64,000 nucleotides of DNA, taken from NCBI GenBank assembly GCA_052387675.1, contig JBQTIY010000010.1, forward strand, positions 295,097 through 359,096. The letters are read 5' to 3'. A model generated the notes under the pieces. The model did not search any database. It saw only the letters and a program-made list of their open reading frames with translations, and was not told the origin of the DNA. The translations under genes were made by a program, and so were the position numbers. Below, piece by piece: positions 34,692 to 42,135 of this stretch (the first letter of the stretch is position 1; every line of letters begins with the position of its first letter). The stretch is from JBQTIY01 sp052387675 (GTDB lineage: Bacteria; Planctomycetota; B15-G4).

Positions 34692-35908
34692 AGCGGGCTC
34701 TTGGCGCGGCCCTGCTGCTGGCGAGCCTGTCGGCACCCGAGGCCCTGGCCCAGCGGCGCCCGCTCGTCGAACTGCGTCCCGACGAAGTGCTCAAGGCCGC
34801 GCAGCATGGCGCTGGCGCCGGCGAGAGCACGCCACTGCCAGGCCCCGAGGCCATCGTCGCGGCCATCGGACGCGGGGTGAGCTATCTGATCGCTTCGCAG
34901 AATGAGGATGGAAGCTGGGGGAGCTGGAATCAGCCCGCGCACGAGTTCTGGAGCAATCCCTACTCGCACAAGGCTTGGATTTCGGCCACGACCGGGCTGG
35001 CCGTTATGGCGCTGCTCGAGCAGCACGAGCAGGCGGCGGCACAGGCCGCCGTCGAGCGCGGGCTGAACTACCTGCTCGCGCAGCCGACCGCGCAGCGCCC
35101 CTCCGACTGGGACGTGGACAACACCTGGAGCTCGGTTTACGTGCTCGACGCCCTGAGCACGGTGCTGGCGCATGCACGCTATGCCGAAGGCGCGCAGACG
35201 GCCGAGCGGCGCGCCGCGCTCATCGCCAAGGCCGAGGCCTGCGTGCAGGAGCTCTTGCAGTACCAGACTCCGACGGGCGGCTGGGGTTACTACGACTTCG
35301 ACACGCTGGCGCAGCGGCCCTCGTGGGCCACGAGCTTCGAGACGGCGGCTGCACTCGTGGGCTTGTGTCAGGCGCGCGCGCTGGGGCTCAAGGTGCCGGC
35401 CAAAATGGTGGATCGCGCGGCGGCGGCGCTGGTGGCGTGCCGGCTGCCCAATGGCGCCTACAGCTACAGCCTCGACCCGATCCCCGTGCTGAACTCGGAG
35501 TGGATCAACAACGTGAAGGGCTCACTGGCGCGCATCCAGGTGGGCAATCTGGCGCTGCTCCTGGCGGGCCGTCCCGAACTCACGCACGAGGACATCCTCA
35601 CGGGCCTCGATCAGTTCTTTGAGCACCACCGCTTCCTCGATGTCGCCCGCCAGAAGCCCGTTCCGCACGAGGCCTATTACCTGAACTCCGGCTACTTCTA
35701 TTTCTTCGGGCATTACTACGCGGCGCGGCTGCTGGATCACTTGCAGCCGGCCGAGCGCGCCCGCTACGCCGCACGCCTGGCTCGCGAAGTCGTCAAGACG
35801 CAGGAAGACGACGGCTCGATGTGGGACTTCTACTTCAACACCTACGGACCGGCTTACGGCACGGCCTTCGGGGTGATGACCCTGACGCGCACGCTGCCCG
35901 AGCGCTGA
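34688..35908 (+). CDS. Secreted prenyltransferase/squalene-oxidase-repeat toroid protein
   Basis: 406 residues with a clear signal peptide (MKRALGAALLLASLSAPEAL...AQ). The mature chain is made of alpha/alpha toroid repeats with the QxxDGSWG-type signature: IASQNEDGSWGSWNQ, YQTPTGGWGYYDFDT, CRLPNGAYSYSLD and VKTQEDDGSMWDFYFNTYG. The catalytic DxDD or DCTAE motifs of squalene-hopene and terpene cyclases are absent, so it is probably a binding or unknown-activity toroid like others annotated prenyltransferase/squalene oxidase repeat-containing in planctomycetes. It is coupled to the coiled-coil lipoprotein upstream. It converges on the DUF5665-like gene with an 11-base gap. Confidence 0.85.
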   Translation: MKRALGAALLLASLSAPEALAQRRPLVELRPDEVLKAAQHGAGAGESTPLPGPEAIVAAIGRGVSYLIASQNEDGSWGSWNQPAHEFWSNPYSHKAWISATTGLAVMALLEQHEQAAAQAAVERGLNYLLAQPTAQRPSDWDVDNTWSSVYVLDALSTVLAHARYAEGAQTAERRAALIAKAEACVQELLQYQTPTGGWGYYDFDTLAQRPSWATSFETAAALVGLCQARALGLKVPAKMVDRAAAALVACRLPNGAYSYSLDPIPVLNSEWINNVKGSLARIQVGNLALLLAGRPELTHEDILTGLDQFFEHHRFLDVARQKPVPHEAYYLNSGYFYFFGHYYAARLLDHLQPAERARYAARLAREVVKTQEDDGSMWDFYFNTYGPAYGTAFGVMTLTRTLPER

Positions 35909-35919
35909 GCGCCTTCCTC

Positions 35920-36387
35920 TCAGCGGGGTGGCGCGGCGCCGTGGACGTCGTCGGAAGGGGCCGCGTCGGAGTCGCGCTCGAGGCGTTCCGCCCGATCGGC
36001 CGCTTCCACGGCCGTCGCGGCGGCCGCTTCGGCCCGCGCGACTTCCGCCTCGGCCTCCACGAGCAGATTCTGGATCTCGGCGTACTTCGCGTAGGCGCTA
36101 AAGACCGCCTTCTTGAGCGTGAAGTCCTGTAGCCCGAGCGTGCGCGCCGTGTTCTCGAAGAAAATCACGAGCAGGCCGACGAGCAACCCGCCCACGAGCG
36201 AAACACCCAGAAAGAAACCCACGCCGCGCGCGACGCCGGCCAGGAAGTTGCTCCAGAGCAGCCGGCGACCGCTGCCGAGCATGTCGGCCATCGTGGCCAA
36301 CTCGACCAGCTGCCGCTCGGTGAAGCGGCGATGCATGTCCTCAAGCTGCTCAGCCGCGCGCGATTCTTTGGGTGTGGGCTCCGGCAC
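35920..36387 (-). CDS. DUF5665-like membrane protein with Ala/Glu-rich tail
   Basis: About 155 residues from a GTG at 36387 (VPEPTPKESRAAEQLEDMHR); a later ATG at 36336 is possible. The longer open frame to 36528 crosses a strong hairpin and the 3' end of the next gene and is rejected. A central region RRLLWSNFLAGVARGVGFFLG followed by a hydrophobic helix matches DUF5665 as I recall it, a family of small membrane proteins of unknown function. The C-terminus (FSAYAKYAEIQNLL, then AEAEVARAEAAAATAVEAAD) is a charged helix or coiled coil. It is not coupled to its neighbours. Confidence 0.65.
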   Translation of the reverse strand: MPEPTPKESRAAEQLEDMHRRFTERQLVELATMADMLGSGRRLLWSNFLAGVARGVGFFLGVSLVGGLLVGLLVIFFENTARTLGLQDFTLKKAVFSAYAKYAEIQNLLVEAEAEVARAEAAAATAVEAADRAERLERDSDAAPSDDVHGAAPPR

Positions 36388-36444
36388 CGCCTCATCATGC
36401 CGCTCTCGCCGGCTGCTGCCCAACAGAGAAAGTAACCCGTACAC

Positions 36445-36488
36445 GCTGCGGGCCGCGCCCTCCCCTGAGGGAAGACGCGGCCCGCTGC
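36445..36488 (-). terminator. Compound hairpin, probable terminator of the secreted-protein gene
   Basis: GCGGGCCGCG at 36448-36457 pairs perfectly with CGCGGCCCGC at 36476-36485. Inside it CCCTC (36458-36462) pairs with GAGGG (36467-36471) around a 4-base loop, and three more pairs continue outside beyond a T-T mismatch. On the minus strand it begins 7 bases after the stop of the gene at 36495-37565. T-rich sequence (TTACTTTCTCTGTT) follows about 10 bases later. Confidence 0.65.
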
Positions 36489-36494
36489 GCTGAT

Positions 36495-37565
36495 TTACTG
36501 CACGACGAGCTTGAGCCCGGCGCTCCACTTGGTGTAGGGCGTATTGCCGGCTCCGGCGGCTTGGCCGAAGGACTGGAAGAAGATCTCGTTGCCAGGCAGC
36601 AGCTCGATCGGCAGCGGCGCTGACACATCGACTCCGCCGCCGAGCAGGGGCACGGTGAGGTTCGGTATCACGAGCAGCCAGGGCAGCGTGTAGAAGCTGT
36701 AGCCGAACTGTCCGCCCACCACATCCACTTGGCTCAGGCCGACCACCAAAACCGCCTTCTTGCCGGGCGTGCCGGTGATGTTGATCACGTTGTCTACCGA
36801 GCCGGGCGTCGCCGAGCCGGTGGCCGTGAGGTTCATGCCGTTCTTGACGCCGTAGTTTGTCCAGGGCAGAGCGGGCGGCGTGTTGGGCCGGCCGTTCAGC
36901 TTGATGTGGAACGAGGCGAAGGGCGTACCGCCGAAGTTGCCGGTGCCCAGGTAGGCGTTGGTGCTGCCCTGGTACTGGTCAATGAAGTTCACGACACCGG
37001 CGGCATTGGGCGGACCCATCAGCAGCGGACCGGTGAGCGTCTCGGTGGCCTGATACGACCAGCCGAAGGCGCCATCGGTGACGGCCAAGGGGCTAGCCAA
37101 CGTCACGTCGACGATGAAGCCCTGCGTGCCGCCCGTGGACGCCGGGAGGCCGGTGAGCAACTGATTGAAGATCGTCGTGCCGGGCACGCCGTTGCCGGTT
37201 GCTCCCTGATGGAGGCGGACGCGCAGGCTGATCGCCGTCGTCTTGCTCGTGGCGTAGGCGATCTGGATCGAGTCCAGCGTGGCGCCGGTGCCGCCGAAGT
37301 TCACCGTGCCCCAATCGAGGTTGTAGATGCCCGTCCCGGGGTTGAAGAAGCTGCCGTTGGCCGTGCTGTTGTCGTACAGCGTCGACGACGTGCCGACATC
37401 GCCCGGACCCGGCGGCGTGAGCACTCCGGTGGCCAAGTCATAGGTGCCGGCGTAGGTCGGAGGCTGTGGGAGCGAGAGCACTGGGGCGACCTGCTGCGCC
37501 AGCGCAGCCGGCGTGAGCAAGAGCGTCGCAGTCAGAAGCGCGACGCCGCGGAAACGTGCAAGCAT
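36495..37565 (-). CDS. Exported protein of unknown function (planctomycete style)
   Basis: 356 residues with signal peptide MLARFRGVALLTATLLLTPA...ALAQ. The mature protein is beta-rich and poor in charged residues. It carries segments such as SFFNPGTGIYNLDWGTVNFG, SLRVRLHQGATGNGVPGTT and FGWSYQATETLTGPLLMGPP, which resemble the choice-of-anchor or PEP-CTERM-like ectodomains seen many times in planctomycete genomes. The end (GAGNTPYTKWSAGLKLVVQ) shows no membrane anchor. No catalytic signature is visible. A TAGACT element lies 81 bases upstream, and a strong hairpin follows the stop, so it is probably transcribed alone. Confidence 0.7.
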   Translation of the reverse strand: MLARFRGVALLTATLLLTPAALAQQVAPVLSLPQPPTYAGTYDLATGVLTPPGPGDVGTSSTLYDNSTANGSFFNPGTGIYNLDWGTVNFGGTGATLDSIQIAYATSKTTAISLRVRLHQGATGNGVPGTTIFNQLLTGLPASTGGTQGFIVDVTLASPLAVTDGAFGWSYQATETLTGPLLMGPPNAAGVVNFIDQYQGSTNAYLGTGNFGGTPFASFHIKLNGRPNTPPALPWTNYGVKNGMNLTATGSATPGSVDNVINITGTPGKKAVLVVGLSQVDVVGGQFGYSFYTLPWLLVIPNLTVPLLGGGVDVSAPLPIELLPGNEIFFQSFGQAAGAGNTPYTKWSAGLKLVVQ

Positions 37566-37646
37566 GAGTGAGTCCTTGAGAACGAGGGAACACGTGCGGT
37601 CCAGCTGCGCAGGCGCGACGCGCCGCTGCGCTGAACCGAGCCGCGG

Positions 37647-37652
37647 AGTCTA
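37647..37652 (-). promoter_or_regulatory. Putative -10 hexamer TAGACT
   Basis: TAGACT on the minus strand (CCTTAGACTCCGCGG), 81 bases upstream of the exported-protein ATG, in the 137-base spacer after the homocysteine methyltransferase gene. An A/G-rich stretch lies just upstream of it instead of a -35 box. Confidence 0.45.
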
Positions 37653-37702
37653 AGGGCCTTTCCCCTTTTTAGGGTGTGACGGAATCTAGACGGGCACCGC
37701 GT

Positions 37703-38620
37703 TCAGCGCTGGCCGAAACGCTCGTTCAGCAGGGCGACATGGGCCGGCGTCGTGCCGCAGCAGCCGCCCAAGATGGAGGCGCCGCTCGAGAGCCAAGTTT
37801 CCGCCGCGGCTGCATAGCGCCGCGGAGGCCACTCGGTGACAGCGCCGAGCTCCGCGCTCACTGTGGCGGCTCTCACTGTGGATGCTGGCGGCGAGCTGTC
37901 GACGGTGAACAGCGCGTTGGCATAGGCGCCGAGCCGGACTCGCAGGGGGGGCTCGGCCGCGGCGGCCTGGAGTGCCGGGCCAACGAGCTCAGGCGCCGTG
38001 CAGTTGATCAGGAAGGCCTGCGCGCCCTCGTCTTCGGCCGCGCGCCGCGCCGCCGAAAGTCCGGCGGCATCGAAAAAGTCTCCGCGCGGACCCAGGGTGA
38101 CCGCCGACCAGACCGGCAGGCCGGTGGCCACGGCTGCGCGCGTGGCGCGGCCCAGTTCGCGCAGCGTTGGCATGGTCTCGACGAGCAGCAGATCGCAGCC
38201 TGCATCGGCTAGGCACTGCGCAAGCAAGGCGTGTTCGGCGAGCAGCATCTCATCGGGCGGTGTGCGCTGCGGTTCGAAGCAGTCTTCCAGCGGGGCGATG
38301 CTGCCCGCCACGCGGGCCCGCGGTCCCACCGCCGCGCGGCAAAGCTCCACTGCGACGTGCACGAGCTCGCGCCAGCGCGTCGCGTGGGCCGTGCCGCGCA
38401 GAGCTCGCGCTGTCGTGCGGAAGGTGCAGCTCGTGTGCACCTCGGCGCCGGCGCGGGCGTATTCGGCGTGGATCTCGCTCAGCATTCCCGGCGCTTCGAG
38501 CACGGCGCGCGCCGACCACAGCGGTGCAGGCAGCGCCAAGCCGCGGCGCTCCAACTCAGTGCCGAGCGGGCCGTCGAGCAGCGTGATCTGCCGGCGGCCA
38601 GCCCGCGGCGGTCCCGTCAC
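37703..38620 (-). CDS. Homocysteine S-methyltransferase family protein
   Basis: 305 residues of the Pfam S-methyl_trans barrel. The N-terminus LLDGPLGTELERRG is characteristic. The zinc ligands are the Cys in FLINCTAPE and the Cys pair in GGCCGTTPAH. The segment VAGSIAPLEDCFEP is also typical of MmuM/BHMT-like enzymes, which move a methyl group from S-methylmethionine, betaine or S-adenosylmethionine to homocysteine. The methyl donor is not deducible. Its start overlaps the amidohydrolase stop by 4 bases, putting it at the end of the polyketide-synthase run; it could help recycle the homocysteine formed by the methyltransferase at the head of that run (inference). Confidence 0.88.
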   Translation of the reverse strand: MTGPPRAGRRQITLLDGPLGTELERRGLALPAPLWSARAVLEAPGMLSEIHAEYARAGAEVHTSCTFRTTARALRGTAHATRWRELVHVAVELCRAAVGPRARVAGSIAPLEDCFEPQRTPPDEMLLAEHALLAQCLADAGCDLLLVETMPTLRELGRATRAAVATGLPVWSAVTLGPRGDFFDAAGLSAARRAAEDEGAQAFLINCTAPELVGPALQAAAAEPPLRVRLGAYANALFTVDSSPPASTVRAATVSAELGAVTEWPPRRYAAAAETWLSSGASILGGCCGTTPAHVALLNERFGQR

Positions 38621-40308
38621 GGCTGCGCCCGATGGACGATGCGGCCGTCGAAGATCGTGAGGGCCACTGTGATCTCGGGCAGGCGGGCCGCTTCGACTTG
38701 CAGAGGATCCTCAGCGAGCACGACGAGGTCGGCCCGCAGTCCCACGGCGATGGAGCCGAGGCGGTGTTCTTCGAAGGCGGCGAAGGCCGGCCAACGTGTC
38801 AGCAGCGCGAGTGCCTCGTTGCGCGTGAGGGCCTGGTCGGGATACCAGCCACCGGCGGGCTGGCCGGCCTCGTCGCTGCGCGTGATGGCGGCCTGAAAGG
38901 CGGTCAAGGGAGCGGGGCGTTCCACCGGCGCGTCGCTGCCTCCGCAAAGTGCGGCCCCGGCCTCGAGCAGCCGGCGCCAGGCGTAGGCGCCGCGCACGCG
39001 CTGTGGGCCCAGGCGCGCCTCGGCCCAGGGCATATCCGACGTCTGGTGCTGCGGCTGCACTGAAGCGATGACGCCCAGCTTGGCGAAGCGCGGGAACTCT
39101 TCAGGCGCCACGACCTGCGCGTGCTCAATGCGAAAGCGGTGCTCGCCCGTGCGCTGCGCTGCAGGTACAGCAGCCAGGGCGGCTGCGATGGCGTCGAGCG
39201 CGAGACGGTTGCCGCGATCTCCGATCGCGTGGACGCAGAGCTGGAATCCCTCGCGCAAACAGCGCTCGGCCAGCGCACGCAGCTCGTCGGCCGGCATGAG
39301 CAAGAGCCCGGCCTGCTGCGGTTCATCAGCGTAGGGCGCGAGCAGCGCCGCGCCGCGCGAGCCCAGCGCGCCGTCGGCGTAGGCCTTCACCGCGCGCACC
39401 GCCAGCACGCCGTGGCCGGTGAGGTCCTTGCTCGGCAGTCCGGCGGGTGTCGGCCCGGCGAGCAGCACCTCGGCCGAGAGCATGGCGTGCACGCGCAGTC
39501 CCAGTTCGCCCGCGCGGGCCAGTGCTTCAAGCACGGCCAACTCAGCCAGACCAAGGCCCGCGTCGTGCACCGCGGTGATCCCGCGCTGCTGCAAGTCGGC
39601 TACGGCGGCCAGAATCTCCGCGCGGAGTTCGGCTGGCTCCTGCGCGGGCAGGCGCGCCGTCACGAGCTCCATGGCCCGGTCGATGAGCACGCCGCTGGGT
39701 CGGCCGTCCGCGCGGCGCAGAATGCGCCCGCCGGGAGGATCCGCCGTCTCGCCGTCAAGGCCGGCCGCGCGCAGCGCCGCAGCATTGACCAGCAGGGCGT
39801 GACCGTCGATGCGCGTGAGCGCCACCGGCCGATCGGGGAGCGCGGCGCTCAGTTCGGCATGATCGGGAAACTCCGCCACGTCCCAGTCGTTCTGGTCCCA
39901 GCCGCGGCCCAAGATCCAAGCGGCCTCCGGCCGGCGCGCTGCATGCGTCTGCACGCGCGCCACGACCTCGGCCCACGAGCGCGTGCCGGTGAGGTCCAGC
40001 TCGCGCAAGGCGCGGCCATGCCCGCTGAGATGCAAGTGCGCATCGGCGAAGCCGGGCAGGAGCGTGCGGCCGGCCAGCTCCACGATCTCGGTCTGCGTTC
40101 CGATCCAAGGCAGCGCCTCCGCGTCGGAGCCGACGAAGACGATCTCTCCGGCGCGCACCGCGACGGCCTGCGCTGTCGGCTGTGCCGCGTCGAGCGTGTG
40201 CACGCGTCCGCCGCGCAGCAGGAGATCGGCCGGGCGCAGTGTCGTCGCCGGTGCTGAGGCACAGGCGGTCAACAACGCGAGGATCAGCGTGACCAGTTCA
40301 ACGCGCAC
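38617..40308 (-). CDS. Amidohydrolase family (YtcJ-like, Amidohydro_3) lipoprotein
   Basis: 563 residues. N-terminus MRVELVTLILALLTAC suggests a lipoprotein with Cys16, unusual for a family that is often cytoplasmic. Metal-site motifs are PGFADAHLHLSGHG, AVHDAGLGL, LCVHAIGDRGNRLALD and CGGSDAPVERPAPL, matching the YtcJ branch of amidohydrolases (subgroup N-substituted formamide deformylase-like). Typical flanking RxADLVVLAEDPL is present at the C-terminus. The substrate is unknown, commonly an N-formyl or cyclic amide. It overlaps the EEP gene by 11 bases and the next gene by ATGA. A link to the polyketide chemistry is only positional. Confidence 0.88.
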   Translation of the reverse strand: MRVELVTLILALLTACASAPATTLRPADLLLRGGRVHTLDAAQPTAQAVAVRAGEIVFVGSDAEALPWIGTQTEIVELAGRTLLPGFADAHLHLSGHGRALRELDLTGTRSWAEVVARVQTHAARRPEAAWILGRGWDQNDWDVAEFPDHAELSAALPDRPVALTRIDGHALLVNAAALRAAGLDGETADPPGGRILRRADGRPSGVLIDRAMELVTARLPAQEPAELRAEILAAVADLQQRGITAVHDAGLGLAELAVLEALARAGELGLRVHAMLSAEVLLAGPTPAGLPSKDLTGHGVLAVRAVKAYADGALGSRGAALLAPYADEPQQAGLLLMPADELRALAERCLREGFQLCVHAIGDRGNRLALDAIAAALAAVPAAQRTGEHRFRIEHAQVVAPEEFPRFAKLGVIASVQPQHQTSDMPWAEARLGPQRVRGAYAWRRLLEAGAALCGGSDAPVERPAPLTAFQAAITRSDEAGQPAGGWYPDQALTRNEALALLTRWPAFAAFEEHRLGSIAVGLRADLVVLAEDPLQVEAARLPEITVALTIFDGRIVHRAQP

Positions 40309-41038
40309 TGAGTGTCAGCTCCACGACCACGGGCAGATGATCCGAGGCGGCGCGCGCCAGGTCCAGGCGTGAGACATAGTGCCGCTCGGCCTCGAGTCCG
40401 CCGCGCAGGAAGATGCGGTCCAGGGCGCCGACCGGGCCCCACGAGGGAAAGGTGCGCAGATTGCGGCCGGTCAGGCAACGCAGCCCGGCCTGCTTTAGAG
40501 CGCCGTCGGCCAGCGTGCCGGTCCAGTCGTTGAAGTCGCCGCCGATGATCAGCCGGCTGCCAGGATCCAGGGCGGCGAAAGTCGCTGAGCGCAGCATGCG
40601 CCAGATTTGCCAACGCCGCTCAACTCCGGACAGCCCCAGATGCAGGTTGACCACGTGCAGTGCATCGCGCCCAGTGGGCCCGTGCAGATCCACGGCGGTG
40701 AAGAGCGCACCGCGCCCCTTCTTCATCGGGAAGCTCAGGTTGATATTGCGCTGGCGCAGAATCGGAAAGCGGCTGAGCGTGGCATTGCCGTAGCAGCCGG
40801 ATTTCAGGCACACGTTCGAGCCGAAGGCCACATGCGGATAACCGGCTCGGTCGGCCAGCAGTTCTGCTTGACGGTCGAGGCCCGAACGCGGCACGCCTTG
40901 GTCGACTTCCTGCAGCAGGACGACGTCGGCGGCGTAGTGCTGCAGCACGCCCACGATGCGGCCGGGCGCATAGCGGCGGTCGAGACCGCCGATGCCCTTG
41001 TGAATATTCCACGTGAGGAGACGCAGGCGCAGACTCAC
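40298..41038 (-). CDS. Endonuclease/exonuclease/phosphatase (EEP) family protein
   Basis: 246 residues from a GTG at 41038 (VSLRLRLLTWNIHKGIGG), which forms a GTGA overlap with the polyketide-synthase stop; the longer open frame would run into that gene. Family motifs are TWNIHKG, VLLQEVDQ, VNLHLGLSG, IIGGDFNDW and the terminal ASDHLPVVVEL, carrying the catalytic Asn, Glu, Asp and His. EEP proteins cleave phosphodiesters or phosphomonoesters in nucleic acids or lipids. With no signal peptide it should be cytoplasmic. Its closest relatives by feel are the YbhP/cardiolipin-type hydrolases, which could suit a lipid-modifying operon, but this is not certain. Confidence 0.85.
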   Translation of the reverse strand: MSLRLRLLTWNIHKGIGGLDRRYAPGRIVGVLQHYAADVVLLQEVDQGVPRSGLDRQAELLADRAGYPHVAFGSNVCLKSGCYGNATLSRFPILRQRNINLSFPMKKGRGALFTAVDLHGPTGRDALHVVNLHLGLSGVERRWQIWRMLRSATFAALDPGSRLIIGGDFNDWTGTLADGALKQAGLRCLTGRNLRTFPSWGPVGALDRIFLRGGLEAERHYVSRLDLARAASDHLPVVVELTLSAR

Positions 41039-42135
41039 TGGAAGAGCGCCGCCTCCACAACCAAGCCGGGACCGAAGGCGAGGCTGAGGCACGGCCGCGG
41101 CGCGTTCGCGGCGCGCAGCCGCTCCCACAAAAAGAAGACCGTCGGCGAGGACATGTTGCCGTGCTCGGCCAGCACGGCGCGCGAGACGCTCAAGGCCTGC
41201 GGCCCCAAGTCCAGGCTCTCCTCGACGGCCGCGAGGATGCGCGGGCCGCCCGGGTGCACGGCCCAGGAGCGCACGTCGCCCAGTCCCAGGCCCGCCGCAT
41301 CGAGAAAATGTTCGAGCCAGGGACGCAGGTGCTGGCCGATCAAGTCGGGCACGGCGGGGGAGAGGCTCATGCGAAAGCCGCTCGGCCCGATGGTCCAGCT
41401 CATGGCGTCAGCGCAGTTCGGCAAGAGGCAGCAGCCGCTGGCGACGAGCTGCCACCCAGCGCCCGTGGTGGCGGTGCCCGTTGCGGCTGCGGTCGTGGGA
41501 GCCGGGCCGGCCACGGCGACCAGTGCGCCGGCTCCATCGGCGAAGAGTGCGTTGGCGACGAGCTGTTGCGGGTCATTGCCATAGTGGAAGTGCACGCTGC
41601 ACAACTCGGCGGCGCAGAGCAAGACCGGCACGCCCGGCTGCGATTCGGCCAGGGCCCGCGCCGCTCGCAGGCCCGCGAGGGCGCCATGACAGCCCATGAA
41701 GCCCACGTGCAAGCGCTGTGTGGTGGGCAAGAGCGAGAGGCCGCGCAAGAGCGCCAAGTCGAGGCCGGGCGCCGAGGCGCCAGTGCAGGAGACACTCACC
41801 ACGTGGCCGATGCGTTCGGGCGGCAGCCCTGACTCATGCAGCGCGCGCGCGGCGGCGCGGCAGGCCAGCTCGGGCAGGTGTTGCTCGTAGAGACGCATGC
41901 GCTCGGCTGTATCGGGTGGGAGGTCGGCGCCCGCTGCGGCCCGCAAGGGCGCACCATCGAGCGGGTTCAGGATCGTGGCCCGCTGCTGCACGCCGGCTCG
42001 GCGATAGAGCGCAGCGAGCGCGCGCCGGGTTTCCGCATCCTTGGGTGCCAGGTGCTGCGCCAGATCCAATGCGGCCTGCTGATCGGTGACATGCGGCGGC
42101 AGCGCGACGCCTAGGCCCAGCACGCGCACGCTCAT
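41035..42135 (-). CDS. Type III polyketide synthase (chalcone/alkylresorcylate synthase-like)
   Basis: 366 residues from the ATG at 42135 (MSVRVLGLGVALPPHVTDQQ); the open frame upstream to 42333 is in the FAD gene. The thiolase-fold catalytic triad is visible: Cys149 in HVGFMGCHGALAG, His294 in SWAVHPGGPRI, Asn327 in LAEHGNMSSPT. Also present are SVSCTGASAPGLDLAL and SWTIGPSGFRMSLSP, the latter typical of bacterial type III synthases that extend acyl-CoA starters. These homodimers condense a starter with malonyl-CoA units to alkylresorcinols, pyrones or chromones. Flanking FAD oxidoreductase and methyltransferase genes, coupled by ATGA and by a 28-base overlap, suggest an srsABC-like pathway to methylated or hydroxylated phenolic lipids. 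Confidence 0.93.
   Translation of the reverse strand: MSVRVLGLGVALPPHVTDQQAALDLAQHLAPKDAETRRALAALYRRAGVQQRATILNPLDGAPLRAAAGADLPPDTAERMRLYEQHLPELACRAAARALHESGLPPERIGHVVSVSCTGASAPGLDLALLRGLSLLPTTQRLHVGFMGCHGALAGLRAARALAESQPGVPVLLCAAELCSVHFHYGNDPQQLVANALFADGAGALVAVAGPAPTTAAATGTATTGAGWQLVASGCCLLPNCADAMSWTIGPSGFRMSLSPAVPDLIGQHLRPWLEHFLDAAGLGLGDVRSWAVHPGGPRILAAVEESLDLGPQALSVSRAVLAEHGNMSSPTVFFLWERLRAANAPRPCLSLAFGPGLVVEAALFQ

Noticed and set aside
36388..36528. Upstream extension of the DUF5665-like frame
   Set aside because: It crosses a strong terminator-like hairpin and overlaps the 3' end of the upstream gene. A GTG at 36387 or ATG at 36336 gives the family length.
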